Part shown: positions 40,241 to 49,559 of the stretch, piece after piece
Layout: each line of letters opens with the position of its first letter
Position numbering within the stretch: the stretch's first letter is position 1
NCBI GenBank assembly: GCA_049323755.1
Contig: JBMOPE010000004.1
Coordinates: 1 to 64,000, forward strand
From: BRHc4a sp049323755
GTDB taxonomy: Bacteria > Bacillota > Desulfotomaculia > Desulfotomaculales > Desulfocucumaceae
Reading direction: 5' to 3'
Length of the DNA stretch: 64,000 nt
The notes under the pieces: generated by a model
Seen by the model: the letters and a program-made list of their open reading frames with translations, nothing else
Told to the model about the DNA's origin: nothing
Databases searched by the model: none
Program-made: the position numbers and the translations under genes

Positions 40241-41494
40241 ATGAGGGTAATAATGCTTTCCTGGGAATATCCGCCTAAAAGCGTGGGAGGCCTTGCCCAG
40301 CATGTATTTGATTTAACGAAAGCCCTGGCAGAAATAGGGGAAGAGGTGCATCTTGTAACGATAGGAAGCAATGATGCCCCTGATTTTGAGACTGTTAACG
40401 GGGTGAAGGTATACAGAGTTTATCCCTATAATGTGTCATCCCTTGATTTTGCAAATTGGGTCACCCAGCTTAATGTGGCAATTCTTGAAAAAGCAGTTTC
40501 AGTTATGAATGATATAGGCAATTTTCATATTGTTCACGGGCATGACTGGCTGGTGGCATATGCGGCCAGGGCATTGAAGCACGCCTTCAGGATTCCTCTG
40601 GTGGCAACCATTCACGCCACAGAGTATGGCAGGAATTATGGGCTGCACAACAATATGCAAAGACATATAAGCGACGTTGAGTGGTGGCTGATATACGAGT
40701 CCTGGAAAGTAATTTGCTGCAGTAAATACATGAGGGGAGAGCTTCAGTGCGTATTTCAGGTGCCGGATGATAAATTGAGTATAATTCCGAATGGTGTAAA
40801 TACTGATGCATTCCGGATGAAAAGCAACAATTATAACAGGGGAGAGTATGCTTCTCCCAATGAGCAGATTGTTTTATATGTAGGGAGGCTGGTAAGGGAA
40901 AAAGGAGTGCAGGTTTTCATAGACGCCATGCCTCACATTTTGAAATACAGGCCCGCAACAAAGTTTATTATAGCAGGAAAAGGGCCGCACCAAAATGATC
41001 TCAGAAACCAGTCTGCGGCCCTGGGGGTTTCTGACCGGGTATACTTCACCGGATATGTAAATGATGAACTGAGAAATTCTCTGTACAACTGGGCTGATGT
41101 TGCAGTAATACCGAGCCTTTACGAACCCTTCGGCATTGTGGCGCTAGAGGCAATGGCTGCCGGTACCCCGCTGGTCATTTCGGACACAGGAGGGCTTAGT
41201 GAAATAATTCAGCACCGCGTGGATGGTCTGAAAGCATATACAGGAAACAGCCAGTCCCTGGCAGATATGGTTATATGGATGCTTAACGACCGGAGTATGG
41301 CCGAAAAAATGAAAAACAAGGCCTTTGAAAAGGTTAGAAAAGAGTATAGCTGGACTGAGATAGCCAGGCAAACCAGGGAAACGTACCGGGACATTCTGGA
41401 CTCCAGAAGGAATGCTGCCTGGTATCACTCTGCAGAAAGGGAAGGCGGTCATATTTTTGACAGGGTCACAAAGCTCTTTGCCAGGACATCTTAG
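40241..41494 (+). CDS. GT4 glycosyltransferase, glycogen synthase-like
   Basis: The 417-aa GT-B enzyme starts MRVIMLSWEYPPKSVGGLAQ, the donor-side Gly-rich loop typical of GT4/GT5 glucan synthases. HGHDWLVAYAARAL and ATIHATEYGRNYG follow. The C-terminal half has LYVGRLVREKGVQVFIDA, FIIAGKGPHQNDL and the nucleotide-sugar motif SLYEPFGIVALEAMAAGTP (E-x7-E). The ATG at 40241 follows AGGAGG. With the nearby pyrophosphorylase and GH57 branching enzyme it probably extends an alpha-glucan. The donor sugar is not determined. Confidence 0.85.
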   Translation: MRVIMLSWEYPPKSVGGLAQHVFDLTKALAEIGEEVHLVTIGSNDAPDFETVNGVKVYRVYPYNVSSLDFANWVTQLNVAILEKAVSVMNDIGNFHIVHGHDWLVAYAARALKHAFRIPLVATIHATEYGRNYGLHNNMQRHISDVEWWLIYESWKVICCSKYMRGELQCVFQVPDDKLSIIPNGVNTDAFRMKSNNYNRGEYASPNEQIVLYVGRLVREKGVQVFIDAMPHILKYRPATKFIIAGKGPHQNDLRNQSAALGVSDRVYFTGYVNDELRNSLYNWADVAVIPSLYEPFGIVALEAMAAGTPLVISDTGGLSEIIQHRVDGLKAYTGNSQSLADMVIWMLNDRSMAEKMKNKAFEKVRKEYSWTEIARQTRETYRDILDSRRNAAWYHSAEREGGHIFDRVTKLFARTS

Positions 41495-41626
41495 GCAAAA
41501 GGTATTCTCCAGAGTTTTGAAAAGAGACCGAAGTGCTATAAAGACTGTATAAAAATAATATAAATGAAAAATAATAGAATAAATTTAAGGCTATTAGGAT
41601 ATGACCGGAACCGTTGAATTATAAGG

Positions 41627-41658
41627 AAAACCCTACCTTGGTTCGGTAGGGTTTTTTT
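41627..41658 (+). terminator. Intrinsic terminator after the GT4 gene
   Basis: AAAACCCTACC (41627-41637) pairs with GGTAGGGTTTT (41645-41655) around a 7-nt loop, with the T-run extending to 41658. Confidence 0.9.
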
Positions 41659-41747
41659 ATCAGAAATTAAAAGGAATAATTTAACACAGGTGGTCACAAT
41701 ATGGAAATGCTGCATCGCAGCATAACTAAAAAACGGAGGGATTAAAA

Positions 41748-44225
41748 ATGAAAGCCATAATTATGGCCGGAGGTGAAGGATCCAGGCTCAGACCGCTTAC
41801 CTGCAACCGGCCCAAGCCAATGGTCCCTGTTATGAGCAGACCGATGATGTCATACATAGTTGAACTTATAAAAAAGCACGGTATGACAGATATTGGCGTT
41901 ACTCTTCAGTATATGCCTGAAAACATAAGGGACTTTTTTGGGAATGGATCGGATTATGGTGTCAGCATGAGGTATTTTGTGGAGGAAACCCCTCTGGGGA
42001 CAGCGGGGAGCGTAAAAAATGCCAGCTCATTCCTGGATGACACCTTTGTGGTTATAAGTGGAGATGCACTAACAGATTTTGATCTTTCCCGGGCAATAGA
42101 GTTTCACCGGCAAAGGGGATCGCTGGCCACACTGGTTCTCACAAGAGTAGAAACTCCCCTGGAATATGGTGTTGTAATCACCGACAACTCAGGGGCGATA
42201 ACTCAATTCCTCGAAAAGCCTTCCTGGGGTGAGGTGTTCAGCGATACGGTAAACACAGGAATTTATATACTGGAGCCTGAGGTGTTGAAATATTTTAAGG
42301 AAGGTCAGGTTTTTGATTTTAGCAAGGACCTCTTTCCACTGCTGTTGAAGGACGGAAAGCCGCTTTACGGTGTAGTTCTGGAGGGATACTGGTGCGATAT
42401 CGGAAACCTGCAGCAATACCTGCAGGCACACATAGACGTGCTGTCAGGCAGTGTAAATATAAATATTCAAGGTAAAAAAATATCGGAAAACATATATGTG
42501 GGGCAGGGGACAGAGATAGATCCGGCAGCAATAATTAACGGCCCTGCATATATCGGAGACAACTGTAAAATAAGCGGCCAGGCAAAGATTGACTCCTTTA
42601 GTGTTATTGGGGACAGCTGTATAATTTCCGACAGGGCCACTATAAAGAGAAGTGTAGTGTGGAATGGGGCCTATATTGGAAGAGGAGCCGCCTTGAGAGG
42701 CGCCATACTGGGATCCAGAATTCAGATGCAGAACGGATCTGCAGTTTATGAGGGTGCTGTAATCGGAAGTGATTCAATTATTAAAGAAAACGGTATAGTA
42801 AAACCTGATGTCAAAATATGGCCGCATAAAGTAATTGAGCAGGGAACAACAGTTCAAAACAGCATTATATGGGGCACCCGGTACCCCAAAAAAATATTCG
42901 GGCTTGATGGTATTACGGGGCTGGCAAACATTGAAATGACTCCTGAATTTGCCGCTAGAGTGGCCGCTTCCTTTGCCTCGGCACAGGGCAGCAAGCGCAG
43001 GCTGGCGGTTAGTTCTGACAGCTACCCAGCCTCCCAGATGATAAAAAGGGCGGTTTCCAGTGGAATGCAGTCGGTTGGAGCAACCGTTTTAGACCTGGGA
43101 GAGGGAATTACACCGATGCACCGCTTTGGCGTAAAGGCCCTTGAGCTTGATGGAGGCATACATGTTAAAGTTTGCCCCCGTAAAACTGACCTGGTGACCA
43201 TGGTTTTTATTAACAGCAGCGGTGGTAATATTTCACGGGGAACTGAACGTAAGGTAGAGAACATAATGATGCGGGAGGATTTTAAGCGGGCGGACTTCTC
43301 CTGGATAAATTCTGTTGAGAGTGTAAGGGGAGTAAAGGAACAGTATATAAGGTCACTGTTCATGTCAGCCGGAGGGGCAACTGTTGAAAATGCAGGGATT
43401 AGTATTATAGCTTCATATGACAGGCAGAACCTGGACGGTTTTATAAGTCCGGTTTGTGACAGCCTTGGAATAAAAATAGAAAATATTGATTTTGAAATTG
43501 ACGGAAAATCCCCAAGAAGCTGGAACTCTTATCGTGAAATGCTTCCCCAGGTAGCGGAGGAAGTTATTAAAAGCAGATCAAACTGCGGGGCCGTTATTGA
43601 CCAAAATGGTGACAGCCTGGTTTTGGTAGATGAAAGAGGGAGAGTTATAGGAGAAGATATGCTTACTGCCCTTTACGCCCTGGTTGTTTTCAAAACAAAG
43701 GGCGGCCCGGTGGTGGTTCCGGTGACTGCACCCGGCGCTATAGAAAAGATGGCGGATCAGTATAAAGGGAAGGTCATAAGGACAAAAACGGCAGTCCAGG
43801 ATTTTATTGACAGGGTGCTGTCAGTAGAGGGCAAAGATCAAAAAGACGGAGGTGTGTCCCAGTTTCTCCTGCATTTTGACGCTATTGGCGCTCTTCTGAG
43901 CATATTATACTTTACACGGAGCAGGCGAATTACCCTGGGAGAACTGGTGGACGAAATACCAGCCTTTTATATAGACAAAAAAGCCGTGCCGGTTCCCTGG
44001 GAGTCAAAGGGGACGGTTATCAGGAGGATAATTGAGGACCCCGAAAACGAAATGGAGCTCTTAGACGGCGTAAAGGTATTCCATAAAAATGGCTGGGCGC
44101 TGGTTTTGCCCGACCCCGAAGAACCTGTATGCAGGGTGTTCAGCGAGGGAGCATCGATGGAAATAGCGGAGTCCCTGGCCGATTTCTATGTGGATAAAAT
44201 TAACCGGATTACAGGGGTTAGTTAA
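41748..44225 (+). CDS. NDP-sugar pyrophosphorylase fused to left-handed beta-helix and PMM/PGM-like domain
   Basis: The 825-aa protein has an N-terminal nucleotidyltransferase (1-230) with KAIIMAGGEGSRLRPLTCNR and KPMVPV. A hexapeptide-repeat region follows (about 250-370, for example IGDNCKISGQAKIDSFSVIG), then a phosphohexomutase-like domain (about 390-825). Such proteins are usually annotated mannose-1-phosphate guanylyltransferase. In the mutase-like part the phospho-Ser loop TASHNP is replaced around residues 471-478 (KVCPRKTD), and the metal loop DGDxDR reads DQNGDS near residue 618. Mutase activity is therefore doubtful. The ATG at 41748 follows CGGAGG. The sugar specificity is unknown. 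Confidence 0.85.
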   Translation: MKAIIMAGGEGSRLRPLTCNRPKPMVPVMSRPMMSYIVELIKKHGMTDIGVTLQYMPENIRDFFGNGSDYGVSMRYFVEETPLGTAGSVKNASSFLDDTFVVISGDALTDFDLSRAIEFHRQRGSLATLVLTRVETPLEYGVVITDNSGAITQFLEKPSWGEVFSDTVNTGIYILEPEVLKYFKEGQVFDFSKDLFPLLLKDGKPLYGVVLEGYWCDIGNLQQYLQAHIDVLSGSVNINIQGKKISENIYVGQGTEIDPAAIINGPAYIGDNCKISGQAKIDSFSVIGDSCIISDRATIKRSVVWNGAYIGRGAALRGAILGSRIQMQNGSAVYEGAVIGSDSIIKENGIVKPDVKIWPHKVIEQGTTVQNSIIWGTRYPKKIFGLDGITGLANIEMTPEFAARVAASFASAQGSKRRLAVSSDSYPASQMIKRAVSSGMQSVGATVLDLGEGITPMHRFGVKALELDGGIHVKVCPRKTDLVTMVFINSSGGNISRGTERKVENIMMREDFKRADFSWINSVESVRGVKEQYIRSLFMSAGGATVENAGISIIASYDRQNLDGFISPVCDSLGIKIENIDFEIDGKSPRSWNSYREMLPQVAEEVIKSRSNCGAVIDQNGDSLVLVDERGRVIGEDMLTALYALVVFKTKGGPVVVPVTAPGAIEKMADQYKGKVIRTKTAVQDFIDRVLSVEGKDQKDGGVSQFLLHFDAIGALLSILYFTRSRRITLGELVDEIPAFYIDKKAVPVPWESKGTVIRRIIEDPENEMELLDGVKVFHKNGWALVLPDPEEPVCRVFSEGASMEIAESLADFYVDKINRITGVS

Positions 44226-44271
44226 GCCTGTAAACAGCTGATGGTACAGCAGACTTTATAAACCTCAAAAT

Positions 44272-44306
44272 GATTAAGCCCCTGTATATAAAACAGGGGC
44301 TTAATC
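44272..44306. terminator. 14-bp hairpin between convergent genes
   Basis: GATTAAGCCCCTGT (44272-44285) and its exact inverse (44293-44306) enclose a 7-nt loop. On the minus strand it is followed by CATTTTGAGG, so it probably ends the leftward symporter operon. It can also act on the rightward side. Confidence 0.7.
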
Positions 44307-44386
44307 ACTCGACAAAATACAACATATTTTGATATAGGTTTATCTTTTAGAACTTTTCATTTATAATTTATATGCACATGTTTTTG

Positions 44387-44428
44387 GGGTAACCTCGCCT
44401 AAATAAGGCGCTTTGGTTGCCCTTTTTT
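44387..44428 (+). terminator. Second rightward terminator overlapping the symporter stop
   Basis: GGGTAACC pairs with GGTTGCCC, with GCCT/AGGC inside, followed by six T residues (44423-44428). The T-run overlaps the stop codon of the leftward symporter gene. Confidence 0.65.
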
Positions 44429-46028
44429 AATGAAGGTCGTTGCAGTATTTCTGAACAACCTCCTGCCTTGGCGGGTTGGTAAGGAGTGACACAATAACAA
44501 AGAATATAAAGGATACTGGTATCCAGTACATTTGATGAGCAAACGCCAGATTGGTTCCCAGCACCTTGTTAAGGAAGAACCAGTGTGGACTTCCCAGCGC
44601 CGACTTGGCGTATATCCAGGAAAACAGTGTCAGGGGAAGGAACACCATAACGGTGGCGTATGTTGCCGCCCTTGTAGCCCGGTCCCACCATAGCCCGAAT
44701 ACCAGTGGCGCGCCTATGGTTGCGATAACCACCACGAAGGCCCAGCCCGAAAGGTCCAAAACCAGGGCAGGAGGATTGAAGGCGAAAATAGTACAAACGA
44801 TTGTCAATATGATTGACCACATGCGAAGGGCTTTTACCGGATTGTCAATTGCCCATTTGTTCCCCATTATTTTACCCATCCAGTCACGGCCGATGATTAC
44901 GTTCATAACCATAAGCCAGCCGGCGGTGGTGGACATGGCTATAGATAGGCCCCCGGCTACCAGCAGACCCATCAGCCAAGGGTTGCTGAGCGCTTCCACT
45001 GCGGCTATCATTGAATAGTCCGTTACTGCCGCGCCGCCAACGTTATATACAGACTTTATTTTTGCAAGCAGTGAAACAGCATCCTTGACTCCCTCGGCGG
45101 TCATCAGCGGGTGAAGCTTTTCTAGTATAACCCGGCAGGCACTTCCGATAATTATCAGGCCCCAATACATGAAGGCGCCAAAAAAGGTGGCCCAGAAAAC
45201 CGCCCGCCGGGCAGATTTTAGGTCCATCGCGGTAAAGAAGCGCACAACGGTATATGGCATCATTGCAAAGCCATAGTGCCAGATAAAATAAAAGCTGACC
45301 ATTCCGGTCCAGCCTGCCATTATTGGGTGAGAAGATGTGCCGGTAGCCGAGTTTGGCGGGAACCAGAATTTGGGGTTGTTCTGATTGATCGCCTCACTAA
45401 GTCCCGTAAGGCCCCCAAAAGTGCCCAGTATAACAATAGCGGCAGCAACAGCCGCAATTGCCATCAGAAAGCCCTGTAGGGCGTTGGACCATGTCGTTGC
45501 CACCATTCCGCCCAGGTAAACATAGAACAGCACAACAATTGCCCCTATAACAAGAGCATAATTATAAGGAACCTTTAGAATTGCCATCATAAAAAGGGCG
45601 GTTCCTATAATAGAAAGGGTTACGTACAGGAGGCCGGATACAATTACAGGGAGACTTATTAGCGCTCGCATTCCCTTTTCGTCATCATAGCGGTCTGCAT
45701 AATAATCGGTAAACGAAACCGGAGCGTATTTACGCAGTGGGGCAGCCGTAAGCATCGATGCAATGGGCATTCCTGCAATTATACCTACCAGAGCCCACCA
45801 GAATGGGTATCCCATAATGAATATAAATGCGGGCAGTCCCAAAAAGCTTGCAGGACTTAGGTAGGTGGAGGCAAGGGCGGCACCGTTTATCACTGGTCCC
45901 ACATTACGACCGCTGACCATGTAATCGCTGGCACTAAGGGCGGCCTTACGGCTATACCACCCTATGCCAAAGATAACGGCAAAATAGGCAACAGCAAAAA
46001 ATATTACAATGGGGCTAACCTGTGACAT
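44427..46028 (-). CDS. Sodium:solute symporter (SSS family)
   Basis: The 533-aa protein has 12-13 hydrophobic segments. SSS hallmarks include the N-terminal SDYMVSGRNVGPVINGAALASTYLSPASFLGLP and later GGMVATTWSNALQGFLM. The small two-helix partner encoded just upstream resembles the accessory subunit found with acetate/monocarboxylate-type SSS carriers. The ATG at 46028 follows GGAGGGTGG and overlaps the upstream gene by 14 bp. An organic-acid substrate is likely but not shown by sequence. Confidence 0.85.
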   Translation of the reverse strand: MSQVSPIVIFFAVAYFAVIFGIGWYSRKAALSASDYMVSGRNVGPVINGAALASTYLSPASFLGLPAFIFIMGYPFWWALVGIIAGMPIASMLTAAPLRKYAPVSFTDYYADRYDDEKGMRALISLPVIVSGLLYVTLSIIGTALFMMAILKVPYNYALVIGAIVVLFYVYLGGMVATTWSNALQGFLMAIAAVAAAIVILGTFGGLTGLSEAINQNNPKFWFPPNSATGTSSHPIMAGWTGMVSFYFIWHYGFAMMPYTVVRFFTAMDLKSARRAVFWATFFGAFMYWGLIIIGSACRVILEKLHPLMTAEGVKDAVSLLAKIKSVYNVGGAAVTDYSMIAAVEALSNPWLMGLLVAGGLSIAMSTTAGWLMVMNVIIGRDWMGKIMGNKWAIDNPVKALRMWSIILTIVCTIFAFNPPALVLDLSGWAFVVVIATIGAPLVFGLWWDRATRAATYATVMVFLPLTLFSWIYAKSALGSPHWFFLNKVLGTNLAFAHQMYWIPVSFIFFVIVSLLTNPPRQEVVQKYCNDLH

Positions 46029-46284
46029 TCTTACCACCCTCCTTTATCTGAAGTTCCTTTTTCTTTTCAATTTGCTCGGGAACATAGTACCAGAGCCATG
46101 CAAGGAATATATTCACAGCCATAAGCATGAAGATGCCGCTATAATAGAAGGGTGCGGCAGCTCCATTAATTTTAGCGGCAAAAACTGATCCGGGCAGTGC
46201 AATTTCCCATATCCAGCATATAATTGCCAGCCCGTACATTATGGAAAGTCCGATCCAAAAGACGGGGTGCATGCCTTTAAACAA
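46015..46284 (-). CDS. Small two-helix membrane protein, SSS partner
   Basis: The 89-aa protein has two hydrophobic segments (PVFWIGLSIMYGLAIICWIW and YYSGIFMLMAVNIFLAWLWY) and a charged C-terminus (PEQIEKKKELQIKEGG). The TTG at 46284 lies nine bases after AGGAGG. A longer reading to 46341 would include the ribosome binding site. It overlaps the symporter gene, so the two are co-translated. The pairing is like the DUF485/DUF4212 small subunits of SSS carriers, though I cannot name the exact family. Confidence 0.7.
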   Translation of the reverse strand: MFKGMHPVFWIGLSIMYGLAIICWIWEIALPGSVFAAKINGAAAPFYYSGIFMLMAVNIFLAWLWYYVPEQIEKKKELQIKEGGKNVTG

Positions 46285-46398
46285 TATTGACAACCTCCTC
46301 TCTAATCTTTCTGTCTGGTATAAAGAAATATAATTCCTCAATTATCTAATTGAAATACATCCCTCCCTTCATAGTTTCTCTAAAATAAGGGCATCACC

Positions 46399-46719
46399 TC
46401 ACTTCAGCAAGACCCCCTCCTTTTTCAGGATGAAGAGCCTGTAATGCAATTCTGACAAAAAAAACATGCTGGCCATTGGAATAGCCAGCCCTATAAGGCC
46501 TCCGGCCAGAATATTTCCCGATAAATCCAGTCCAGCCAGGTAAAGTAAAAAATTAATCCCTATTCCCAAAAGGAAATATGGAATCTGTAATTTGCTCTTA
46601 CGGTAAGCCTTCAGCCAGCCCCGCCTGTCTTCCTCGGAAGAGAACTCGAGAATTCTCTTTTTGTTTTTCTCGCGTATTTCAAGTGTTATTTTTGTATTGT
46701 TTTCATTGGTATTTTTCAT
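46399..46719 (-). CDS. Small membrane protein, 106 aa, unknown
   Basis: The start is set at the ATG at 46719, preceded by GGGGTGAGAAT. The upstream in-frame extension is hydrophobic and lacks a ribosome binding site. The N-terminal 45 residues are charged (Lys/Glu/Asn-rich), including the LEFSSEEDRRGWLKAYRKSKL segment. Two hydrophobic stretches follow (IPYFLLGIGINFLLYLAGL and ILAGGLIGLAIPMASMFFLS). No family recognised. It lies upstream of the symporter pair on the same strand, with a 115-nt gap. Confidence 0.55.
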   Translation of the reverse strand: MKNTNENNTKITLEIREKNKKRILEFSSEEDRRGWLKAYRKSKLQIPYFLLGIGINFLLYLAGLDLSGNILAGGLIGLAIPMASMFFLSELHYRLFILKKEGVLLK

Positions 46720-46913
46720 ATTCTCACCCCGTATAAAACTTTTTACGAAAAACAAAGCGTGAAAATTGCAAAGATACAAAATATACAAAAACGAAATATT
46801 ATTCATATTATAACATAATTAACAAAGTCAGTCAGACAGGCTGCCCCCAGGAAATGTCGATTCAGACCTCCTTACCGACCGTTAACCGGTTAAAAAAGAA
46901 CACGTGTATAATT

Positions 46914-46940
46914 AAAGGCCGGATTTATTTCCCGGCCTTT
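46914..46940 (-). terminator. Hairpin after the GH57 gene
   Basis: AAAGGCCGG (46914-46922) and CCGGCCTTT (46932-46940) form a 9-bp stem just past the leftward GH57 stop. It is followed on that strand by TAATTATAC, a weak T-tract. Confidence 0.65.
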
Positions 46941-46948
46941 AAGCAATA

Positions 46949-48538
46949 TTAAGCTGATTTTTTTGCTGCATAGCTGCGGTAGTCAATATCCGGAAAAATA
47001 TTGTTTTTTGATTCAAGGTAATGGAGAAACCCCTCGTCGATCCGGTGTTCTTTTATTTCCCTGTAAAGCCTCAGGAAGTTGTCAATATGGGTTTTTGTCC
47101 TGCGTATGGCGTACTCGGTCATTGTTCCTGTGCTCATTATAAAGGCCCAGTCACTGCTTTGGGCGAGTATAAGCTCGCGGGCGGCCTGGTTTAATGCCCT
47201 TGACTGCAAGCCTCCGGCATTATGAAAGCTTTCCGCCAGTTCAACCATTTTATCCGATACTGCATGAAGGTGCCTGTATATCCAGTCGTTCTGACCGCAA
47301 AGCCAGACCTCGTTATAACCTTTATGACCCCAGGTAGACGCGCAGGGTGTGGCTACCTGGTTGTAGCCGTGAAGTTTAAGATAGTCCCCGGGAGTAATCA
47401 TTGTAAATTTATTCTGGTCGTAATGGATTTTCTTTATTAAAAACTCCAGCCATATTGGCCCCTCAAACCACCAGTGCCCGAACAGTTCGGCGTCGTAAGG
47501 CGCAACTATTACTGGTGGACGGTCCATCAGGCCTGATAAATATTCAACCTGCAGCTCCCTGTTGAACATAAAATTACCGGCATGGGTGGCGGCTTTCTCC
47601 ACAGCCACTGATGGAATATAGGGCTCCTTATGGCTTGATTTTCCTGTTATGCGATAATATTTCATTCCCGTGTGTATTCTTATGCCGTCTGGATGGATAT
47701 ATGGCTTTATGTACTCAAAATCCATATCGTAGCCTATATCTCTGTAAAACTCTCTGTAATAGGGGTCACCGGGATAACCTTCGTTGGCGCTCCAAACTTG
47801 CTTGGAGGACTCGGTATCCCTTCCAAAGGCTGCCACACCCGTTGGACAGAAAACAGGGGCGTAGACACCGTATCTGGGACGGTGGGAGGCAAATATAATA
47901 CCATGTGTGTCAAGTATAAAGTATTTAATGCCGTTTTCCTTTAAAACAGCGTCTATACCGGGGGTATATGCGCACTCAGGCAGCCAGATTCCCTGAGGGT
48001 ACCGGCCCAGATGCTTGACATGAAGGTCAATTGCAGTTTTAACCTGGGCACTAACAGCATTTCTATTAAGCAGCATTAAGGGCAAAAAGCCATGCGTAGC
48101 CCCACAGGTCATTATTTCAAGGCGGCCAAGGTCCTGAAATTTTTTAAAGGCGTTAACAAGATTTTTATCGTACCTGTAAAAGGTTTCCCTGGAACGCCTG
48201 AAAATGCTTTGGTACATCAGTGCTGATTCATGAAAAGCCGTATTATATGTTCTTCCTGCCTCCTTGTCTGAGAGCTCTATAAGTTTTTCAAGATGCTTAA
48301 GGTAACGTTCCTGCAAAAGACCGTCAGTGAGCATTGATATTAAAGTAGGTGTAAGGCTCATAGTAAGTCTGAAGGGGATATTCTCATCTGTGAGACGTTC
48401 AAAAACATTAATAAGAGGTATATAAGTTTCGGTAATTGCCTCATAAAGCCATCTTTCTTCAAGGAAATTCTCGTGCTCAGGATGTCTTACATATGGAAGG
48501 TGGGCATGTAATATCATGCAAAGATAACCTTTATGCAT
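46949..48538 (-). CDS. GH57 1,4-alpha-glucan branching enzyme-like protein
   Basis: The 529-aa GH57 enzyme has N-terminal GYLCMILHAHLPYVRHPEHE, the nucleophile Glu188 in GIWLPECAYTPG and the acid/base Asp349 in VAPYDAELFGHWWFEGP. A C-terminal helical domain contains WGHKGYNEVWLCGQNDWIYR. The pattern and length match the branching enzymes of this family (TK1436-like). It would introduce alpha-1,6 branches into glycogen. The gene is leftward with DUF4912 just upstream (28 nt). The start MHKGYL is preceded by CATAAAATTGG-type sequence without a strong ribosome binding site. Confidence 0.88.
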   Translation of the reverse strand: MHKGYLCMILHAHLPYVRHPEHENFLEERWLYEAITETYIPLINVFERLTDENIPFRLTMSLTPTLISMLTDGLLQERYLKHLEKLIELSDKEAGRTYNTAFHESALMYQSIFRRSRETFYRYDKNLVNAFKKFQDLGRLEIMTCGATHGFLPLMLLNRNAVSAQVKTAIDLHVKHLGRYPQGIWLPECAYTPGIDAVLKENGIKYFILDTHGIIFASHRPRYGVYAPVFCPTGVAAFGRDTESSKQVWSANEGYPGDPYYREFYRDIGYDMDFEYIKPYIHPDGIRIHTGMKYYRITGKSSHKEPYIPSVAVEKAATHAGNFMFNRELQVEYLSGLMDRPPVIVAPYDAELFGHWWFEGPIWLEFLIKKIHYDQNKFTMITPGDYLKLHGYNQVATPCASTWGHKGYNEVWLCGQNDWIYRHLHAVSDKMVELAESFHNAGGLQSRALNQAARELILAQSSDWAFIMSTGTMTEYAIRRTKTHIDNFLRLYREIKEHRIDEGFLHYLESKNNIFPDIDYRSYAAKKSA

Positions 48539-48566
48539 TCAGAAGTCCTCCATCTTATTGGAATGT

Positions 48567-49280
48567 TTATTCCTGAGGGTTATAAAACCCCGGCGAGCTT
48601 ATGCCCAGAGGCAGTTTCCCCATTCTTTCGTTAAGTTCTTCAATAATAAGAGGCGAGCTTACGCCCAGCTGATGTCTGTAATATAGACCCTCGATCCACA
48701 TCCACTCCTCATCAAGCCTGTCGGAAAGGTTATCTCTGGGTGTGGTAACAAGGTTTGATCGTAATATTGTTATAAAACTGCCGTTCGGTAATAGCCTTCC
48801 CAGATCAACGCAGTATGAACGGTTTGCTGAAGGTACATTTATATACCACTGGTCTATTGCACTGTCAAGGCTGCAGTCAAAAGAGCTTATAGCGTTGTTT
48901 CCGTTAAAATCTATTCCGGTTACATCGTACACCCTTAAAACAGCCCTTGAGGAATCCCAAATATCTGGCCCGTACAGGGTCGTAATTTCATCCATTTTTG
49001 TAGCGGTAACTTCCCAGTATGCATACAGCCAGTAGGGGTCTCTCACCATAAGAACCAAACGGTTCACTCCGTATGAATGTGGAAGTTCAGGCACAGGGTC
49101 GGGCAATTTCTGCTTTATGGGCTCGGCTATTTCCTCTGAATACTCTTCCGTAAATTGAGGCAGTTCTTTTTGAATATCAGGCTTTCTTTGTTTTCGGGTC
49201 TTAAAGGTTGGCCATAAAATAAAGGCCAAAACCAGAATTGCTATAACAGACCCAATCAGGACATACATAATTGAAGTCAA
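48567..49280 (-). CDS. DUF4912 protein with N-terminal membrane anchor
   Basis: The 237-aa protein has one membrane segment (MYVLIGSVIAILVLAFILWP) and an acidic Pro-rich linker. The DUF4912 domain follows (about 70-225), with RLVLMVRDPYWLYAYWEVT, AVLRVYDVTG and YCVDLGRLLPNGSFITILRSN. DUF4912 is often encoded beside GH57 branching enzymes and glucan synthases. Its fold suggests a sugar-binding or regulatory role, but no function is established. The TTG at 49280 follows AAGGAGGGG. It is co-transcribed with the GH57 gene. Confidence 0.85.
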   Translation of the reverse strand: MTSIMYVLIGSVIAILVLAFILWPTFKTRKQRKPDIQKELPQFTEEYSEEIAEPIKQKLPDPVPELPHSYGVNRLVLMVRDPYWLYAYWEVTATKMDEITTLYGPDIWDSSRAVLRVYDVTGIDFNGNNAISSFDCSLDSAIDQWYINVPSANRSYCVDLGRLLPNGSFITILRSNLVTTPRDNLSDRLDEEWMWIEGLYYRHQLGVSSPLIIEELNERMGKLPLGISSPGFYNPQE

Positions 49281-49559
49281 GAGGAACCCCTCCTTGGTGA
49301 AAAATATTGTTATAGACTGCTATAAAAATGGTTTATAAAATCGCCAAGCATGCTTTTATTATTACCACAGGCACAGGTATTATAATCACTGAAGGGTTTG
49401 CTTAAATACGGAAAAGACAAGCTTTTTAACGGGTTTACATATTTTGCAACAAAATTTATTATTCCTAGATATGAGAATAAAATACGTCATATATTCTTTT
49501 AAAAACCCTTTTGTGGTGATAATATTTTTTAATATATATTCAGAAAGGAGAGTTTAAGG

